Shown: piece by piece, positions 10,441-19,182 of the stretch
How positions within the stretch are numbered: the stretch's first letter is position 1
How the letters are laid out: each line of letters opens with the position of its first letter
Assembly: GCF_013363755.1 (NCBI RefSeq)
Contig: NZ_CP054840.1
Span: 2,845,501 to 2,909,500, forward strand
Source of the DNA: Comamonas antarctica
GTDB taxonomy: Bacteria; Pseudomonadota; Gammaproteobacteria; Burkholderiales; Burkholderiaceae_C
Reading direction: 5' to 3'
DNA: 64,000 nucleotides
Made by a program: the position numbers and the translations under genes
The notes under the pieces: generated by a model
What the model was told of the DNA's origin: nothing
Databases searched by the model: none
What the model saw: only the letters and a program-made list of their open reading frames with translations

Positions 10441-11613
10441 ATGCGAGCACTTTACTGGAACGGCGTGAACGACTTGCGGGTCGGCACGGTGAAGGACCCC
10501 GAAATCGTGAACCCCCATGACGCCATCCTGCGCGTCAGCCTGTCGACGACCTGCGGCTCCGATCTGCATTTCATCAACGGCTACATCCCGACCATGCAGG
10601 CCGGCGACGTGATCGGCCACGAGTTCATGGGCGTGATCGAGGAAGTCGGCCCCGCGGTCAAGCGCGTGGCGAAGGGCGACCGCGTCGTGGTCCCGTCATT
10701 CATCGTGTGCGGCCAATGCTGGTATTGCCAGCAATCTCTCTACTCGTTGTGCGACAACACGCATCCCAAACCCGAATTGCAGGAGCCAATGCTCGGCGGA
10801 TATCCCACGGCCGGCATCTACGGCTATACCCACGCTTTCGGCGGCTACGCGGGTGCGCACGCGCAATACGTTCGGGTACCGTTTGCCGACAACGACTGCT
10901 TCAAGGTCCCCGACGGGGTGGCGGACGAGACAGCGCTGTTTCTATCGGACGCGGCGCCGACCGGCTATATGGGCGCCGATTTCTGCGACATCCGTCCGGG
11001 CGACACGGTCGCGGTCTGGGGCTGCGGTGGCGTGGGCCTGATGGCGCAGCAGAGCGCGCGGCTGATGGGCGCCGAGCGGGTGATCGCGATCGACCGTTTT
11101 CCCGAGCGATTGCAAATGGCGCGCGAGCACGCCGGCGCCGAGACGATCGACTACACGCAGGTCGACAGCGTTCTGGACGCGCTCAAGGAAATGACGGGCG
11201 GACGCGGCCCAGATGCCTGCATCGACGCCGTAGGCATGGAGGCGCACGGCACCGGCCCGCAGTATGCCTATGACGTCGTGAAGCAGGCCCTGCGCCTGGA
11301 AACGGACCGCGGACAGGCCCTGCGTGAAGCCATCATGGCCTGCCGCAAGGGCGGCACGCTGTCAGTCCTCGGCGTCTACGGGTTGATCGACAAGTTCCCC
11401 ATGGGCGCCATCATGAACAAGGGCATGACGGTGCGCAGCGCCCAGCAGCACGGGCAAGCCTACATGGACCGGCTGCTTGCGCACGCACAGAGGGGTGAAC
11501 TGAACCCGGCCTACCTCGCCACGCACCGTTTCTCGCTCGAGGACGGACCGCACGGTTACGACATGTTCAAGCATAAGAAGGATGGCTGCGTGCGCGCGGT
11601 ATTCGCGCCATAG
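10441..11613 (+). CDS. Zinc-dependent alcohol dehydrogenase
   Basis: A 390-residue medium-chain dehydrogenase; GAGGAG precedes ATG 10441. It has the catalytic zinc region CGSDLHFINGY, then GDVIGHEFMGVIEEVG, a structural zinc lobe with spaced cysteines (CGQCWYCQQSLYSLC), and a Rossmann motif VWGCGGVGLMAQQ. Length and layout resemble the formaldehyde-dehydrogenase-like ADH subgroup, and it is paralogous to the broken gene at 6916-8064. It probably oxidises an alcohol or aldehyde adduct with NAD. If the upstream paralogue is dead, this may be the surviving activity of the block. Substrate unknown. Confidence 0.88.
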   Translation: MRALYWNGVNDLRVGTVKDPEIVNPHDAILRVSLSTTCGSDLHFINGYIPTMQAGDVIGHEFMGVIEEVGPAVKRVAKGDRVVVPSFIVCGQCWYCQQSLYSLCDNTHPKPELQEPMLGGYPTAGIYGYTHAFGGYAGAHAQYVRVPFADNDCFKVPDGVADETALFLSDAAPTGYMGADFCDIRPGDTVAVWGCGGVGLMAQQSARLMGAERVIAIDRFPERLQMAREHAGAETIDYTQVDSVLDALKEMTGGRGPDACIDAVGMEAHGTGPQYAYDVVKQALRLETDRGQALREAIMACRKGGTLSVLGVYGLIDKFPMGAIMNKGMTVRSAQQHGQAYMDRLLAHAQRGELNPAYLATHRFSLEDGPHGYDMFKHKKDGCVRAVFAP

Positions 11614-11826
11614 AGCCCGCCGCATCCGATGGACAGGCCCCCGAGCGGCGCCGCCCGGGGCTACCGGCGCTGTGCGCACGCTTCTGGAAGCCGGGCTGCT
11701 GCTGGCACTCGGGCAATGGTGCTGCAAAAGGCCTGTGGCCAGCTGCCGGCCTTGGCGGCCAGCCCGGCGATCGCGCCAAGCAAAAGGTTTTGTCAGGCGC
11801 TCTTAACCGTGGCCTTAAGACCCCAC

Positions 11827-11865
11827 CCTTCGACAGGCTCAGGGGGCCCCGCCCAGGGCGAACGG
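11827..11865 (+). repeat. CTTCGACAGGCTCAGG-type intergenic repeat, copy A
   Basis: Begins CCTTCGACAGGCTCAG and ends GGGCGAACGG. It has the ends of a short palindromic intergenic element also found at 11937, 12010 and 21138. Confidence 0.7.
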
Positions 11866-11936
11866 ACAGGCGGGCCGTCAGCCTGCCGTTTGTCACGAGC
11901 TCTCCCACCGCTCGTCATGAACCCCCCTCCCCCTCC

Positions 11937-11981
11937 CGTTCGTCCTGAGCCCGCCTGGGCGGCCCCGTCGAAGGATGAACA
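11937..11981 (-). repeat. CTTCGACAGGCTCAGG-type intergenic repeat, copy B (inverted)
   Basis: Reads CCGTTCGTCCTGAGC on the plus strand and ends CCGTCGAAGGATGAAC. It is the reverse orientation of copies A and C, with a diverged centre. Confidence 0.7.
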
Positions 11982-12009
11982 TCCTGTCCTCAAGCCTTGG
12001 ACCCTGCCG

Positions 12010-12050
12010 CCCGTCGACAGGCTCAGGGGGGCCCGCCCAGGGATTACCGG
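12010..12050 (+). repeat. CTTCGACAGGCTCAGG-type intergenic repeat, copy C
   Basis: CCCGTCGACAGGCTCAGG followed by a G/C-rich centre shared with copy A (GCCCGCCCAGGG). The right end is diverged. Confidence 0.65.
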
Positions 12051-12167
12051 TGTGGATGACCGAATTCCAAGAGCACCCTTGGCCATGCCCTCTCCCGAGC
12101 CCGCTCACAGCCCGTAGACCGTTGAAAGAAATTTCGTATTTCTTCTTTTTGGTCCAAAAACGCCCTT

Positions 12168-12173
12168 TATAAT
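12168..12173 (+). promoter_or_regulatory. -10 element for tRNA-Leu copy 3
   Basis: A consensus TATAAT 17 bp before the tRNA, preceded by a T-rich tract. No clear -35 at 17-bp spacing. Confidence 0.6.
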
Positions 12174-12190
12174 TCGTTCATTCCTGAGAT

Positions 12191-12275
<85 letters not shown>

Positions 12276-12280
12276 AATTC

Positions 12281-12311
12281 AAAAGGCCGTTGCAACTGCA
12301 ACGGCCTTTTT
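12281..12311 (+). terminator. Intrinsic terminator after tRNA-Leu copy 3
   Basis: AAAGGCCGTTGC and GCAACGGCCTTT form a stem with a short loop, followed by T residues. It is homologous to the terminator at 6804. Confidence 0.88.
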
Positions 12312-12364
12312 CTTTGGGCGTCTGCATGACGCAACGCGCCCCGCCCTGTCCGCGCAGGCGCATG

Positions 12365-12394
12365 AAAAAAGCCACTCCAAGGAGTGGCTTTTTC
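12365..12394 (-). terminator. Bidirectional-type terminator downstream of the DUF349 gene
   Basis: GCCACTCC-AA-GGAGTGGC hairpin flanked by A residues on one side and T residues on the other. It can terminate the minus-strand DUF349 transcript and any plus-strand readthrough from the tRNA. Confidence 0.85.
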
Positions 12395-12418
12395 GTTGCC
12401 GCGAGCAAGCCGGCAGGC

Positions 12419-15280
12419 TTACTTGCGCAGCAGGGCCTTGAGCGCGTTCTGCAGGCGGCGGGCGCTGCCTTCGTCGCGCGCGCTGGCCAGCACGCGGGCC
12501 GCATCCTGGCCCCAGGTCTCGGCCGGCGACGGATCGTTGCGGCGCGTCAGCAGTTGCAGCTGCAGCGTGCGGCGGGCCGTGATCTGCTCGGCGGGCGTGG
12601 GCACATCGGCGGCCATTTCCAGGCGCAGCAGGGCTTCGCCCGCATCGCCGCTCACGGGCGCCGCAATCGACTTGGCCCAGGCGCCGCGCACCTGCGGTGT
12701 CACGCGGCCGCCCAGTTCCTGCACGCTGGGCAGTTGCTCGGCATCGCGCTTTTCCCAGGCATTGAGCAGCTGGGTCAGGGCTTCGCCATGGGCTTGCACG
12801 GCCAGCTTGCGCAGCGCTGCCTGGGCGTGTTCGAGCGCATCGCGCTGCGCGCGGAAGGCCGGATCGGCCAGGCGCGGTCCGCGATCTTCGCGCGGCGCGC
12901 GGTCGCTGCGCTCGCCAAAGCGGCCGCCGCGATCACCGCGGTCGCCACGGTCGCCGGGGCGGCCATCGCGGCGCTCACCCGGGCGGCCGGGACGACCGGC
13001 AGCCGCAGGCGCTTCCTTCTTCATGCCGGGACGGTCATCGCCACGCACCGCGACCACGGGCTTGGACACCGCCGGCTTCGCGGCGGCTTCGGTATCCGCA
13101 GCCGGAGCGGCCTCGGCCTTGGCTGCAGATTCCTGCGCCTGTGCCTGTGCCTGGCTGTGCAGCGCGGCGTCCAGCGCCGTCATGGCCGCACGGATCTGCT
13201 GTGCATCGCCGCTGGCGTTGGCGGCTTCGAGCGCCTTCGATGCTTCGAGCACCTGGCGGTCGCGCTCGCTGAGTTCGACCTGGGCACGGCTGTTGCGCTC
13301 GCTGCCCTTGCGGTTGAAGGCGTCGTCCAGCGGCTTGCGGAAGGCATCCCAGAGCTTTTGCTCGTGCTTGCGGTCCAGCGGCACGCCCTGCGCCTCGGCC
13401 TGCCAGCGCTGCTGCAGGGCCTTGACGGCATCGATGCGCAGCGTCGGGGCTTCGCCCAGCGCCACGGCCTCGTCGATCATTGCGTGGCGGCGGGCCAGGC
13501 TGGCCTTTTGCGCCGAATGCAGCGGTGCTTCGGCCGCGGCAATGGCCTGCTTCCACAGGGGCTGCAGCTCGGCAAACATCTTTTCGCCGACATGGCCGCC
13601 ATCGCGCCAGCGCTCGCCGAACTGGCGCAGGCTGCGCGCCATGCCCTTCCAGTCGGTCGAGGCAGCCTGCTCGGCAGCCCAGGCCTTGACCTCTTCGATC
13701 AATTGCACGCGCTGCGCCTTGTTGTTGGCGGCTTCGCTGCGCACGCGGTCCAGCCAGGCCTCGACCACCTTGTGCGCGGCATTGCAGGCCTCGTCGAAAC
13801 GCTTCCACAGCGCATGGTTGGCGGGCGCGCCCTGGTCCGCCTGCTTCCACTGCTCGCGCAGGTTGCGCAGCGATTCCTGCATCTTGCGGCCACCCAGCGC
13901 CTGACCATCGGGACGGTTCAGCAGCGACTCGGCCTGGGCCACGAGTTCTTCGCGCACCGAGTCGGCCTTCCAGCCTTGCCAGCCCTGGGCATCGCCTGCG
14001 GCGAGCAGCGCAGCATTGACTTCGGCACCCAGCGCAGCGTCGACATGGCGGCCTTGCTGCTTGAGCACGGCACGCAGCTGGGCCACGGCCTTGGCCTGCT
14101 TGCCATTGCCGGCGGCGGCCGGCGCTGCAGGTGCGGCTGCGGGGGCCGCAGCTTCGGCCGGCGCGGCATCGGCCGCCGCGGCATCGGCCCCCGGGGCTTC
14201 CACGGGAGCGGATTCGGACGGCGTGGTGTCGGCCACAGGCGCTTCGTCAGCGGCTGCGGCTTCGTCAGCGGCTGCGGCTGCGGGTGCGGGTGCGGGTGCG
14301 GCTGCGGGTGCGGGTGCGGCAGCCTTCAGTTCGGCCAGCGCATTGCGCACGGCCTGGAGCGCGGCTTCGACCACTTCCGGCGCCGCCTTGGCAGCAGGCT
14401 TGGCGCGCGGGGCGGCGGCCGGCTTGGCGGGGGCGGCAGCGGTCTTGGCAGCCACCACAGCGGCTTCAGCCGGCAGGCCGCGCGCCACGCGCAGCTCGTC
14501 GGCCCAGACCGGCACGGGCGGCAACTCGGCCTGCTCGTCGGCGGCTGCGGCCTGCGTCAGCGTCAGTGCCGACTGGAATGCCTCCCAGACCACGAGCAGC
14601 TGCTTGCGCGAATTCTCCAGCTGGGGCGGGAACTTCGCATCCACGCTGACCCAGCTCGCATCGCCGGTAAGTTCAGCGGCCTGGGCTTGCCAGTGCGCGA
14701 CATCGGCGCTCAATGCCTCCAGCGCGGCGGCGGCATCGCGCCAGGGCTTGGTCGACAGCACTTCGATGCGCTGCGCCAGCAGCACCGCGGCTTCGCGCTG
14801 CACCTGAACGCGGTGCTGCAGGTCTTCGATGACCTTGACGCGTTCGGCCAGCTGGCTCTTGAACGCAGACAGCGGTTCGCGCGACAGGGCCGCACCGGCC
14901 TTGGCCGCATCGCGCTGCCAAGCAGTGGCATCGGCAATGTTCAGGGTTTCGGCAGACAGCAGCTGCTGGGCCTTCTCGGCCCATTCGGCACCGATCTTGT
15001 CCTGGGTTTCGAGACGGCGGATTTCATCCAGGCGCTCGCGCACGGCACGCGCCGCGCTCTTGTCACGCACGCTGAGTTCCTTGAACACTTCCTGCAGTTG
15101 GTCGTGTGCGGGCTGGGTCGCGAGCCAGTCCCGGATGCGCGAGGCACGCTCACCCGAGGTTTCTGCGGAAAACGCGCCGCCGGTCAGCGCATCAAGAGGA
15201 TGCGTTTCAGAGGTCTTGGCCAGGGCCGGGTTCACTTCAGGGGCGTCGGACATGTTGCTACGTGGAGAAAGAGGTGACAT
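12419..15280 (-). CDS. Large DUF349 domain protein with Ala-rich linker and RG-rich disordered segment
   Basis: 953 residues from ATG 15280; an in-frame ATG at 15253 is an equally good start, since neither has a strong ribosome site and a -10-like TATACC lies just upstream. The protein is built of charged helical DUF349 repeats (for example ELSVRDKSAARAVRERLDEI near residue 70, LRQFGERWRDGGHVGEKMFA and LWDAFRKPLDDAF). An alanine/proline-rich spacer (about residues 310-395) is encoded by short GCGGGT/GCGGCT repeats. A disordered stretch rich in RPG, RGDRGDRGG and similar motifs lies at about residues 755-800, of the kind often seen in RNA-associated proteins. DUF349 proteins have no settled bacterial function. 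No signal peptide or membrane helix. Terminator at 12365. Confidence 0.82.
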   Translation of the reverse strand: MSPLSPRSNMSDAPEVNPALAKTSETHPLDALTGGAFSAETSGERASRIRDWLATQPAHDQLQEVFKELSVRDKSAARAVRERLDEIRRLETQDKIGAEWAEKAQQLLSAETLNIADATAWQRDAAKAGAALSREPLSAFKSQLAERVKVIEDLQHRVQVQREAAVLLAQRIEVLSTKPWRDAAAALEALSADVAHWQAQAAELTGDASWVSVDAKFPPQLENSRKQLLVVWEAFQSALTLTQAAAADEQAELPPVPVWADELRVARGLPAEAAVVAAKTAAAPAKPAAAPRAKPAAKAAPEVVEAALQAVRNALAELKAAAPAPAAAPAPAPAAAAADEAAAADEAPVADTTPSESAPVEAPGADAAAADAAPAEAAAPAAAPAAPAAAGNGKQAKAVAQLRAVLKQQGRHVDAALGAEVNAALLAAGDAQGWQGWKADSVREELVAQAESLLNRPDGQALGGRKMQESLRNLREQWKQADQGAPANHALWKRFDEACNAAHKVVEAWLDRVRSEAANNKAQRVQLIEEVKAWAAEQAASTDWKGMARSLRQFGERWRDGGHVGEKMFAELQPLWKQAIAAAEAPLHSAQKASLARRHAMIDEAVALGEAPTLRIDAVKALQQRWQAEAQGVPLDRKHEQKLWDAFRKPLDDAFNRKGSERNSRAQVELSERDRQVLEASKALEAANASGDAQQIRAAMTALDAALHSQAQAQAQESAAKAEAAPAADTEAAAKPAVSKPVVAVRGDDRPGMKKEAPAAAGRPGRPGERRDGRPGDRGDRGDRGGRFGERSDRAPREDRGPRLADPAFRAQRDALEHAQAALRKLAVQAHGEALTQLLNAWEKRDAEQLPSVQELGGRVTPQVRGAWAKSIAAPVSGDAGEALLRLEMAADVPTPAEQITARRTLQLQLLTRRNDPSPAETWGQDAARVLASARDEGSARRLQNALKALLRK
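14242..14320. repeat. Short tandem repeats inside the DUF349 gene
   Basis: Two near-repeats of TCAGCGGCTGCGGCT, then alternating GCGGGT and GCGGCT hexamers. They encode the Ala/Pro-rich linker, and length variation there would stay in frame. Confidence 0.7.
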
Positions 15281-15660
15281 TGTTCAATGGTATAGGCCCT
15301 GGACAGCAGGAGCCTGTGCTGCGCCGCAGGCGGCGCAGCGAATAAAGAAGTATTTTCGCTGTTATTTGCGCGGAGCCCAAACTCAATCACCGCACGGTGT
15401 GTTGCAGATCGGGCCACGGTGCCGGTTCGGGCGGAATACACCGCTATATAAGAGCAGCGCAGGGAGTCCGGTGCAGCACCCTTGCGCAGTGCGTCTTGTG
15501 CCCGGACAGGACAAGCCATTGTCAGTGACAGCTTCCAGACCTGCAACCGCACCGCATACCCATGTGGGGCAGAGGCCAGTGCATTCAAGCCATGCTGCAC
15601 GGGCAGGCAAGCCTGGGCGTCCGCGCCCGACCACAACGCAGAGAAAGTGTACAAATAGAA

Positions 15661-15694
15661 AGCCCGGTCAGCAGTACCACCGCTGACCGGGCTT
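15661..15694 (-). terminator. Hairpin with minus-strand T-rich tail
   Basis: AGCCCGGTCAGC and GCTGACCGGGCT form a 12-bp stem with a nine-base loop. On the minus strand it is followed by TTTCTATTTG. No established gene precedes it, which hints at an unannotated minus-strand transcript. Confidence 0.55.
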
Positions 15695-16059
15695 CACGGC
15701 AGGCTCCAAGTCCTATGCCGTAAGGGTTTGCAACCGGGAGAGGATGGTCCTGGTTGCGTGGAAGCATCGATTGCTTCCTGCAGGCCTTCCGAGACAGTTT
15801 ACGGAGAGGAACTGACAGATTTCAGTGCCGTCCCGCCCTTCAACGCTCTTCCAGCAGTCAACTGCCATGGCAGTCACCGACAGGATAAGCGAGCTGCAAC
15901 GCAGCAATCCAATGAGTTTTTGCAATGATGGACATGGTTCGATAGACCACCGCAGCCGGCCTTTGACAAGTTCTCCCCAGAAGACAAAACGAGCAAAAAC
16001 CTGCGTTTGCATACAGTTTTCTTTATTCTGTTTTAATATAACAGCTATTTTTTATAGTA

Positions 16060-16089
16060 TTGACTTCATATTTGAGGAACTCCTAGAAT
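16060..16089 (+). promoter_or_regulatory. Sigma70-like promoter upstream of the transglycosylase gene
   Basis: TTGACT (16060-16065) and TAGAAT (16084-16089) with an 18-bp spacer in an AT-rich tract. The predicted leader before ATG 16267 would be about 170 nt. Confidence 0.55.
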
Positions 16090-16266
16090 CCGCTTCTCTC
16101 GAAAAAGAGACTCTCTTCTTCGCTGCAGCCAGGTGGCCCAGACCACTTCCTTCGATGTCCTACCGGCACCGACCCCAAGGATCGCAGCGCGCCAATCTAG
16201 GCATTCGCCCCATGCCCCCTTCACCGGTCCGGCAAAGCGGGGTGATGCCTCTTGAAAGGAATCAAC

Positions 16267-17103
16267 ATGCCTGCATCAGCAAAAGTCTTCGCAGCAATGC
16301 GAACCTTTGCGTCCGATGTGACCGACGGTTTTCTCGAAATCACCCATAGCGGCTTTGCTCTGCTGGGCCTGGCTGTGGCGTTCGTGGCCATCACGCTGTT
16401 TGCCCGTCCAGACCTGCGCCACGAGGGCGAGGCCCAGCTGCGCGACTGGCTTCAGTCGCGCCAGGTGGCCGTGATCGACATGCCGACCGAACCCGATGCG
16501 ATCGACCGCGCCACGGCCAGCAATCCCAAGGACCTGCCGCGCGAGCAGGCCGCCGTGGCCTTCTGGCTCAGCAAGAAATACAAGGTCGCGCCCGAGCCGC
16601 TGGCTTCGCTGGTCTCCGAAGCCTATGCGCTGGGCCAGTCCAACAAGATCGACCCGACGCTGATCCTGGCCATCATGGCCATCGAGTCGAGCTTCAATCC
16701 GTTTGCGCAAAGTGCGGTCGGCGCCCAGGGCCTGATGCAGGTCATGACCAGTGTGCATACCGACAAGTACGACAACTTCGGCGGCCGCCTGGCGGCGTTC
16801 GATCCCGTGACCAACCTGCGCGTGGGCGTCAAGGTGCTCAAGGACTGCATCGCGCGCGCCGGTTCGGTCGAAGGCGGCCTGCGCCACTATGTCGGCGCGG
16901 CCAACCTGGCAAGCGACGGCGGCTATGCCGCCAAGGTGCTGGCCGAGCATGGCCGCCTGCGCCAGGCCGCGGGGCTGCGTGCGCTGCCGGCCACCCCGCC
17001 CCAGCCGCTGCTCACCGCCAAGCAGACCACGCCTCTGACCGCGCCCGCCGCCGCCCCGGTGGCCAGCGCCGTCGAGCAGGTGGCACTCAACACCAACCTC
17101 TGA
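16267..17103 (+). CDS. Membrane-anchored lytic transglycosylase (SLT domain)
   Basis: 278 residues. GAAAGGA at 16254-16260 positions the start at ATG 16267. A single hydrophobic helix near residues 30-45 (GFALLGLAVAFVAITLF) is an N-terminal anchor or uncleaved signal. The SLT goose-lysozyme-like domain follows at about residues 100-225, with the catalytic glutamate in LAIMAIESSFNPFAQS, then SAVGAQGLMQVM and YVGAANLASDGGYAAKV. It should cleave peptidoglycan glycan strands in the periplasm. The C-terminus is a proline/alanine-rich tail. It stands alone upstream of the riboswitch-controlled glyA. Confidence 0.87.
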   Translation: MPASAKVFAAMRTFASDVTDGFLEITHSGFALLGLAVAFVAITLFARPDLRHEGEAQLRDWLQSRQVAVIDMPTEPDAIDRATASNPKDLPREQAAVAFWLSKKYKVAPEPLASLVSEAYALGQSNKIDPTLILAIMAIESSFNPFAQSAVGAQGLMQVMTSVHTDKYDNFGGRLAAFDPVTNLRVGVKVLKDCIARAGSVEGGLRHYVGAANLASDGGYAAKVLAEHGRLRQAAGLRALPATPPQPLLTAKQTTPLTAPAAAPVASAVEQVALNTNL

Positions 17104-17186
17104 TCCTCGCCGATTTGCGCGCTGCCGCGGCCGCAGCGCCAGCGAACCCTTTGCCCTGCGGGCCATCTGCGCTCAGCTACACTAGC

Positions 17187-17330
17187 AGGGTACGCAACTG
17201 GCGATAGGCGCAGCCCACCGGGCTGCCGCTGACGTGGAAACCAGCGGATCTCATCCGTGAACCACCGGGGAGCGTACCGCCCAGGCAAACGGATCCGGCC
17301 TGAAGCGTTCCGCCGTTCGCCTGGGCAGCC
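17187..17330 (+). promoter_or_regulatory. ZTP (pfl) riboswitch upstream of glyA
   Basis: The 263-bp gap before glyA contains the hallmarks of the pfl motif. P1 is formed by GGTACGC (17189-17195) with GCGTACC (17272-17278). ACTGGCGAT follows the 5' strand, and CCACCGGGGAGCG (17262-17274) closes the first domain. The 3' element is CGCCTGGGCA (17318-17327). A second hairpin pairs GCCCAGGC (17279-17286) with GCCTGGGC (17319-17326). A further small hairpin CCCTTG-GCCT-CAAGGG (17329-17344) precedes the AGGA site at 17358. No T-run is present, so control is more likely at translation than by termination. ZTP riboswitches in proteobacteria commonly precede glyA and purH. Confidence 0.8.
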
Positions 17331-17366
17331 CTTGGCCTCAAGGGACTTCAAGTTCATAGGACTGCC

Positions 17367-18614
17367 ATGTACCACCGCAATATCACTGTTGAAAAAGCCG
17401 ACCCCGAACTGTTTGCCGCCATCCAGGCCGAAAACCAGCGTCAGGAAGACCACATCGAACTGATCGCCAGCGAGAACTACTGCTCGCCGGCCGTCATGGA
17501 AGCCCAGGGCTCCCAGCTGACGAACAAGTACGCCGAAGGCTACCCAGGCAAGCGCTACTACGGCGGCTGCGAGAATGTCGACGTGGTCGAGCAGCTCGCC
17601 ATCGACCGCGTGAAGCAGCTGTTCGGCGCCGATGCCGCCAACGTGCAACCCAATTCCGGCTCCCAGGCCAACCAGGCCGTGCTGCTGGCCTTTCTCAAGC
17701 CCGGCGACACCATCCTGGGCATGAGCCTGGCCGAAGGCGGCCACCTGACCCACGGCATGTCGCTGAACATGTCGGGCAAGTGGTTCAATGTCGTGTCCTA
17801 CGGTCTCAACGACAAGGAAGAGATCGACTACGACGCGCTCGAAGCCAAGGCCCGTGAGCACAAGCCCAAGCTGATCATTGCCGGTGCTTCGGCCTACGCG
17901 CTGCGCATCGATTTCGAGCGCTTCGCCAAGATCGCCAAGGAAATCGGCGCCATCCTGTGGGTCGACATGGCCCACTATGCGGGCCTGATCGCCGCGGGTG
18001 TCTACCCCAACCCCGTGCCCCACGCCGACGTGGTCACGACCACGACGCACAAGAGCCTGCGCGGCCCGCGCGGCGGCGTGATCCTGATGAAGGCCGAGCA
18101 CGAGAAGGCCATCAACTCGGCCATCTTCCCCGGCCTGCAAGGCGGCCCGCTGATGCACGTCATCGCCGGCAAGGCCGTGGCCTTCAAGGAAGCGCTGACG
18201 CCCGAGTTCAAGGCCTACCAGGCCCAGGTCGTGAAGAATGCCCAGGTGTTCGCAGAAACGCTGATCGAGCGCGGCCTGCGCATCGTGTCCGGCCGCACCG
18301 AAAGCCACGTGATGCTGGTCGACCTGCGCGCCAAGGGCATCACCGGCAAGGCCGCTGAAGCCGCGCTGGGCGCCGCCCACATCACCATCAACAAGAACAG
18401 CATCCCCAACGATCCTGAAAAGCCGATGGTGACCAGCGGCATCCGCGTGGGCACGCCCGCCATGACCACGCGCGGCTTCAAGGAAGAAGAGGCGCGCCTG
18501 ACCGCCAACCTGGTGGCCGACGTGCTGGAAAACCCGAGCGACGAAGCCAACCTCGCCGCCGTGCGCGCCAAGGTCGCGGCACTGACGGCCCGCTTCCCGG
18601 TCTACCGCGACTGA
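17367..18614 (+). CDS. glyA: Serine hydroxymethyltransferase
   Basis: 415 residues, the normal length. This PLP enzyme interconverts serine and glycine while charging tetrahydrofolate, supplying one-carbon units for purine, thymidylate and methionine synthesis. Visible landmarks are [14 protein letters not shown] near residue 30, the substrate-binding YPGKRYYGG, and the PLP lysine K229 in [13 protein letters not shown]. The upstream ZTP riboswitch ties expression to purine/folate status, because ZTP accumulates when formyl-THF is short. It is followed after 15 bp by nrdR, a common betaproteobacterial pairing. Confidence 0.97.
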   Translation: MYHRNITVEKADPELFAAIQAENQRQEDHIELIASENYCSPAVMEAQGSQLTNKYAEGYPGKRYYGGCENVDVVEQLAIDRVKQLFGADAANVQPNSGSQANQAVLLAFLKPGDTILGMSLAEGGHLTHGMSLNMSGKWFNVVSYGLNDKEEIDYDALEAKAREHKPKLIIAGASAYALRIDFERFAKIAKEIGAILWVDMAHYAGLIAAGVYPNPVPHADVVTTTTHKSLRGPRGGVILMKAEHEKAINSAIFPGLQGGPLMHVIAGKAVAFKEALTPEFKAYQAQVVKNAQVFAETLIERGLRIVSGRTESHVMLVDLRAKGITGKAAEAALGAAHITINKNSIPNDPEKPMVTSGIRVGTPAMTTRGFKEEEARLTANLVADVLENPSDEANLAAVRAKVAALTARFPVYRD

Positions 18615-18629
18615 GCCTGACGCCCTGCC

Positions 18630-19079
18630 ATGAAGTGCCCTTTTTGCAGCCATCCCGACACCCAGGTGGTCGAGACCCGCGAGGCGGAAGATGGCGGTTT
18701 CATCCGCCGCCGGCGCCAGTGCGGTGGCTGCGACAAGCGCTTCACGACCTATGAGCGGCCCGAGGTCAGCTACCCGGCCATCGTCAAGAAGGACGGGCGG
18801 CGCATCGAGTACGACCGCAGCAAGTTGAGCGGCTCGTTCTCGCTGGCGCTGCGCAAGCGCCCGGTGAGCACCGAGCAGGTCGACACGGCCATCGAGCGCA
18901 TCGAGGAGAAGCTGCGCAACCTGGGCATGCGCGAAGTGCAATCCAGCCGCATTGGCGAGCTGGTCATGCATGAGCTCAAGAAGCTCGACAAGGTCGCGTA
19001 TATCCGGTTTGCAAGCGTCTATCGCAGCTTTGAGGACATCGAGGACTTCAAGAGCGTGATGGACGAGGTGAGGACCTAG
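18630..19079 (+). CDS. nrdR: Transcriptional repressor NrdR
   Basis: 149 residues, standard length. The N-terminal zinc ribbon has [15 protein letters not shown] and CGGCDKRF (two CxxC pairs). The ATP-cone domain spans about residues 49-139 ([15 protein letters not shown]). NrdR senses nucleotides through the cone and represses ribonucleotide reductase genes via NrdR boxes. It sits behind glyA with a short gap, so the riboswitch may also influence it by readthrough. Confidence 0.96.
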   Translation: MKCPFCSHPDTQVVETREAEDGGFIRRRRQCGGCDKRFTTYERPEVSYPAIVKKDGRRIEYDRSKLSGSFSLALRKRPVSTEQVDTAIERIEEKLRNLGMREVQSSRIGELVMHELKKLDKVAYIRFASVYRSFEDIEDFKSVMDEVRT

Positions 19080-19130
19080 AGCCTCGCGCCAACGCCGGCT
19101 CGGCTTGCGCCGTAGCTGCGCTGTCCCCCA

Positions 19131-19157
19131 GAAAAGCTGCTTCGGCAGCTTTTCTTC
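19131..19157 (+). terminator. Intrinsic terminator after nrdR
   Basis: GAAAAGCTGC-TTCG-GCAGCTTTTC, a perfect 10-bp stem with a TTCG tetraloop and TTC tail, 51 bp after the nrdR stop. The flanking A residues allow action on the minus-strand hdeD-like transcript too. Confidence 0.85.
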
Positions 19158-19182
19158 ATTGTGCGCGCAAGCGGGGAACGGC

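Larger units (their letters stand above)
11614..12190. other. Intergenic region with repeat copies and tRNA promoter
   Basis: 577 bases without a supportable gene. It contains three copies of a GACAGGCTCAGG-type repeat (annotated separately), two in one orientation and one inverted, then an AT-rich stretch with the tRNA promoter. The short open frames here are translations of the repeats. Confidence 0.6.
15281..16266. other. Non-coding region of about 1 kb with structured and AT-rich parts
   Basis: No convincing gene. Features seen: a hairpin/terminator at 15661-15694, a GGAAGCA-TCGAT-TGCTTCC hairpin near 15760-15778, nested GCAACC...GGTTGC arms near 15731-15757, and a sharply AT-rich core at about 15985-16090. 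The core contains CTGTT-N7-AACAG (16028-16044) and a sigma70-like promoter facing the transglycosylase gene. A 99-codon minus-strand frame (15713-16012) ends just before the terminator but has no recognised homology. Confidence 0.5.

Noticed and set aside
6804..12190. Prophage or integrative element with its own integrase
   Set aside because: No integrase, excisionase or phage-like protein is encoded between the tRNA copies; only the tRNA-bracketed layout suggests insertion.
14242..14320. CRISPR-like repeat array
   Set aside because: Units are 6-15 bp, contiguous without spacers and lie in frame inside the DUF349 gene.
15713..16012. 99-codon minus-strand gene
   Set aside because: No Shine-Dalgarno and no recognisable sequence; the region is better explained as structured non-coding DNA, though a small protein cannot be excluded.
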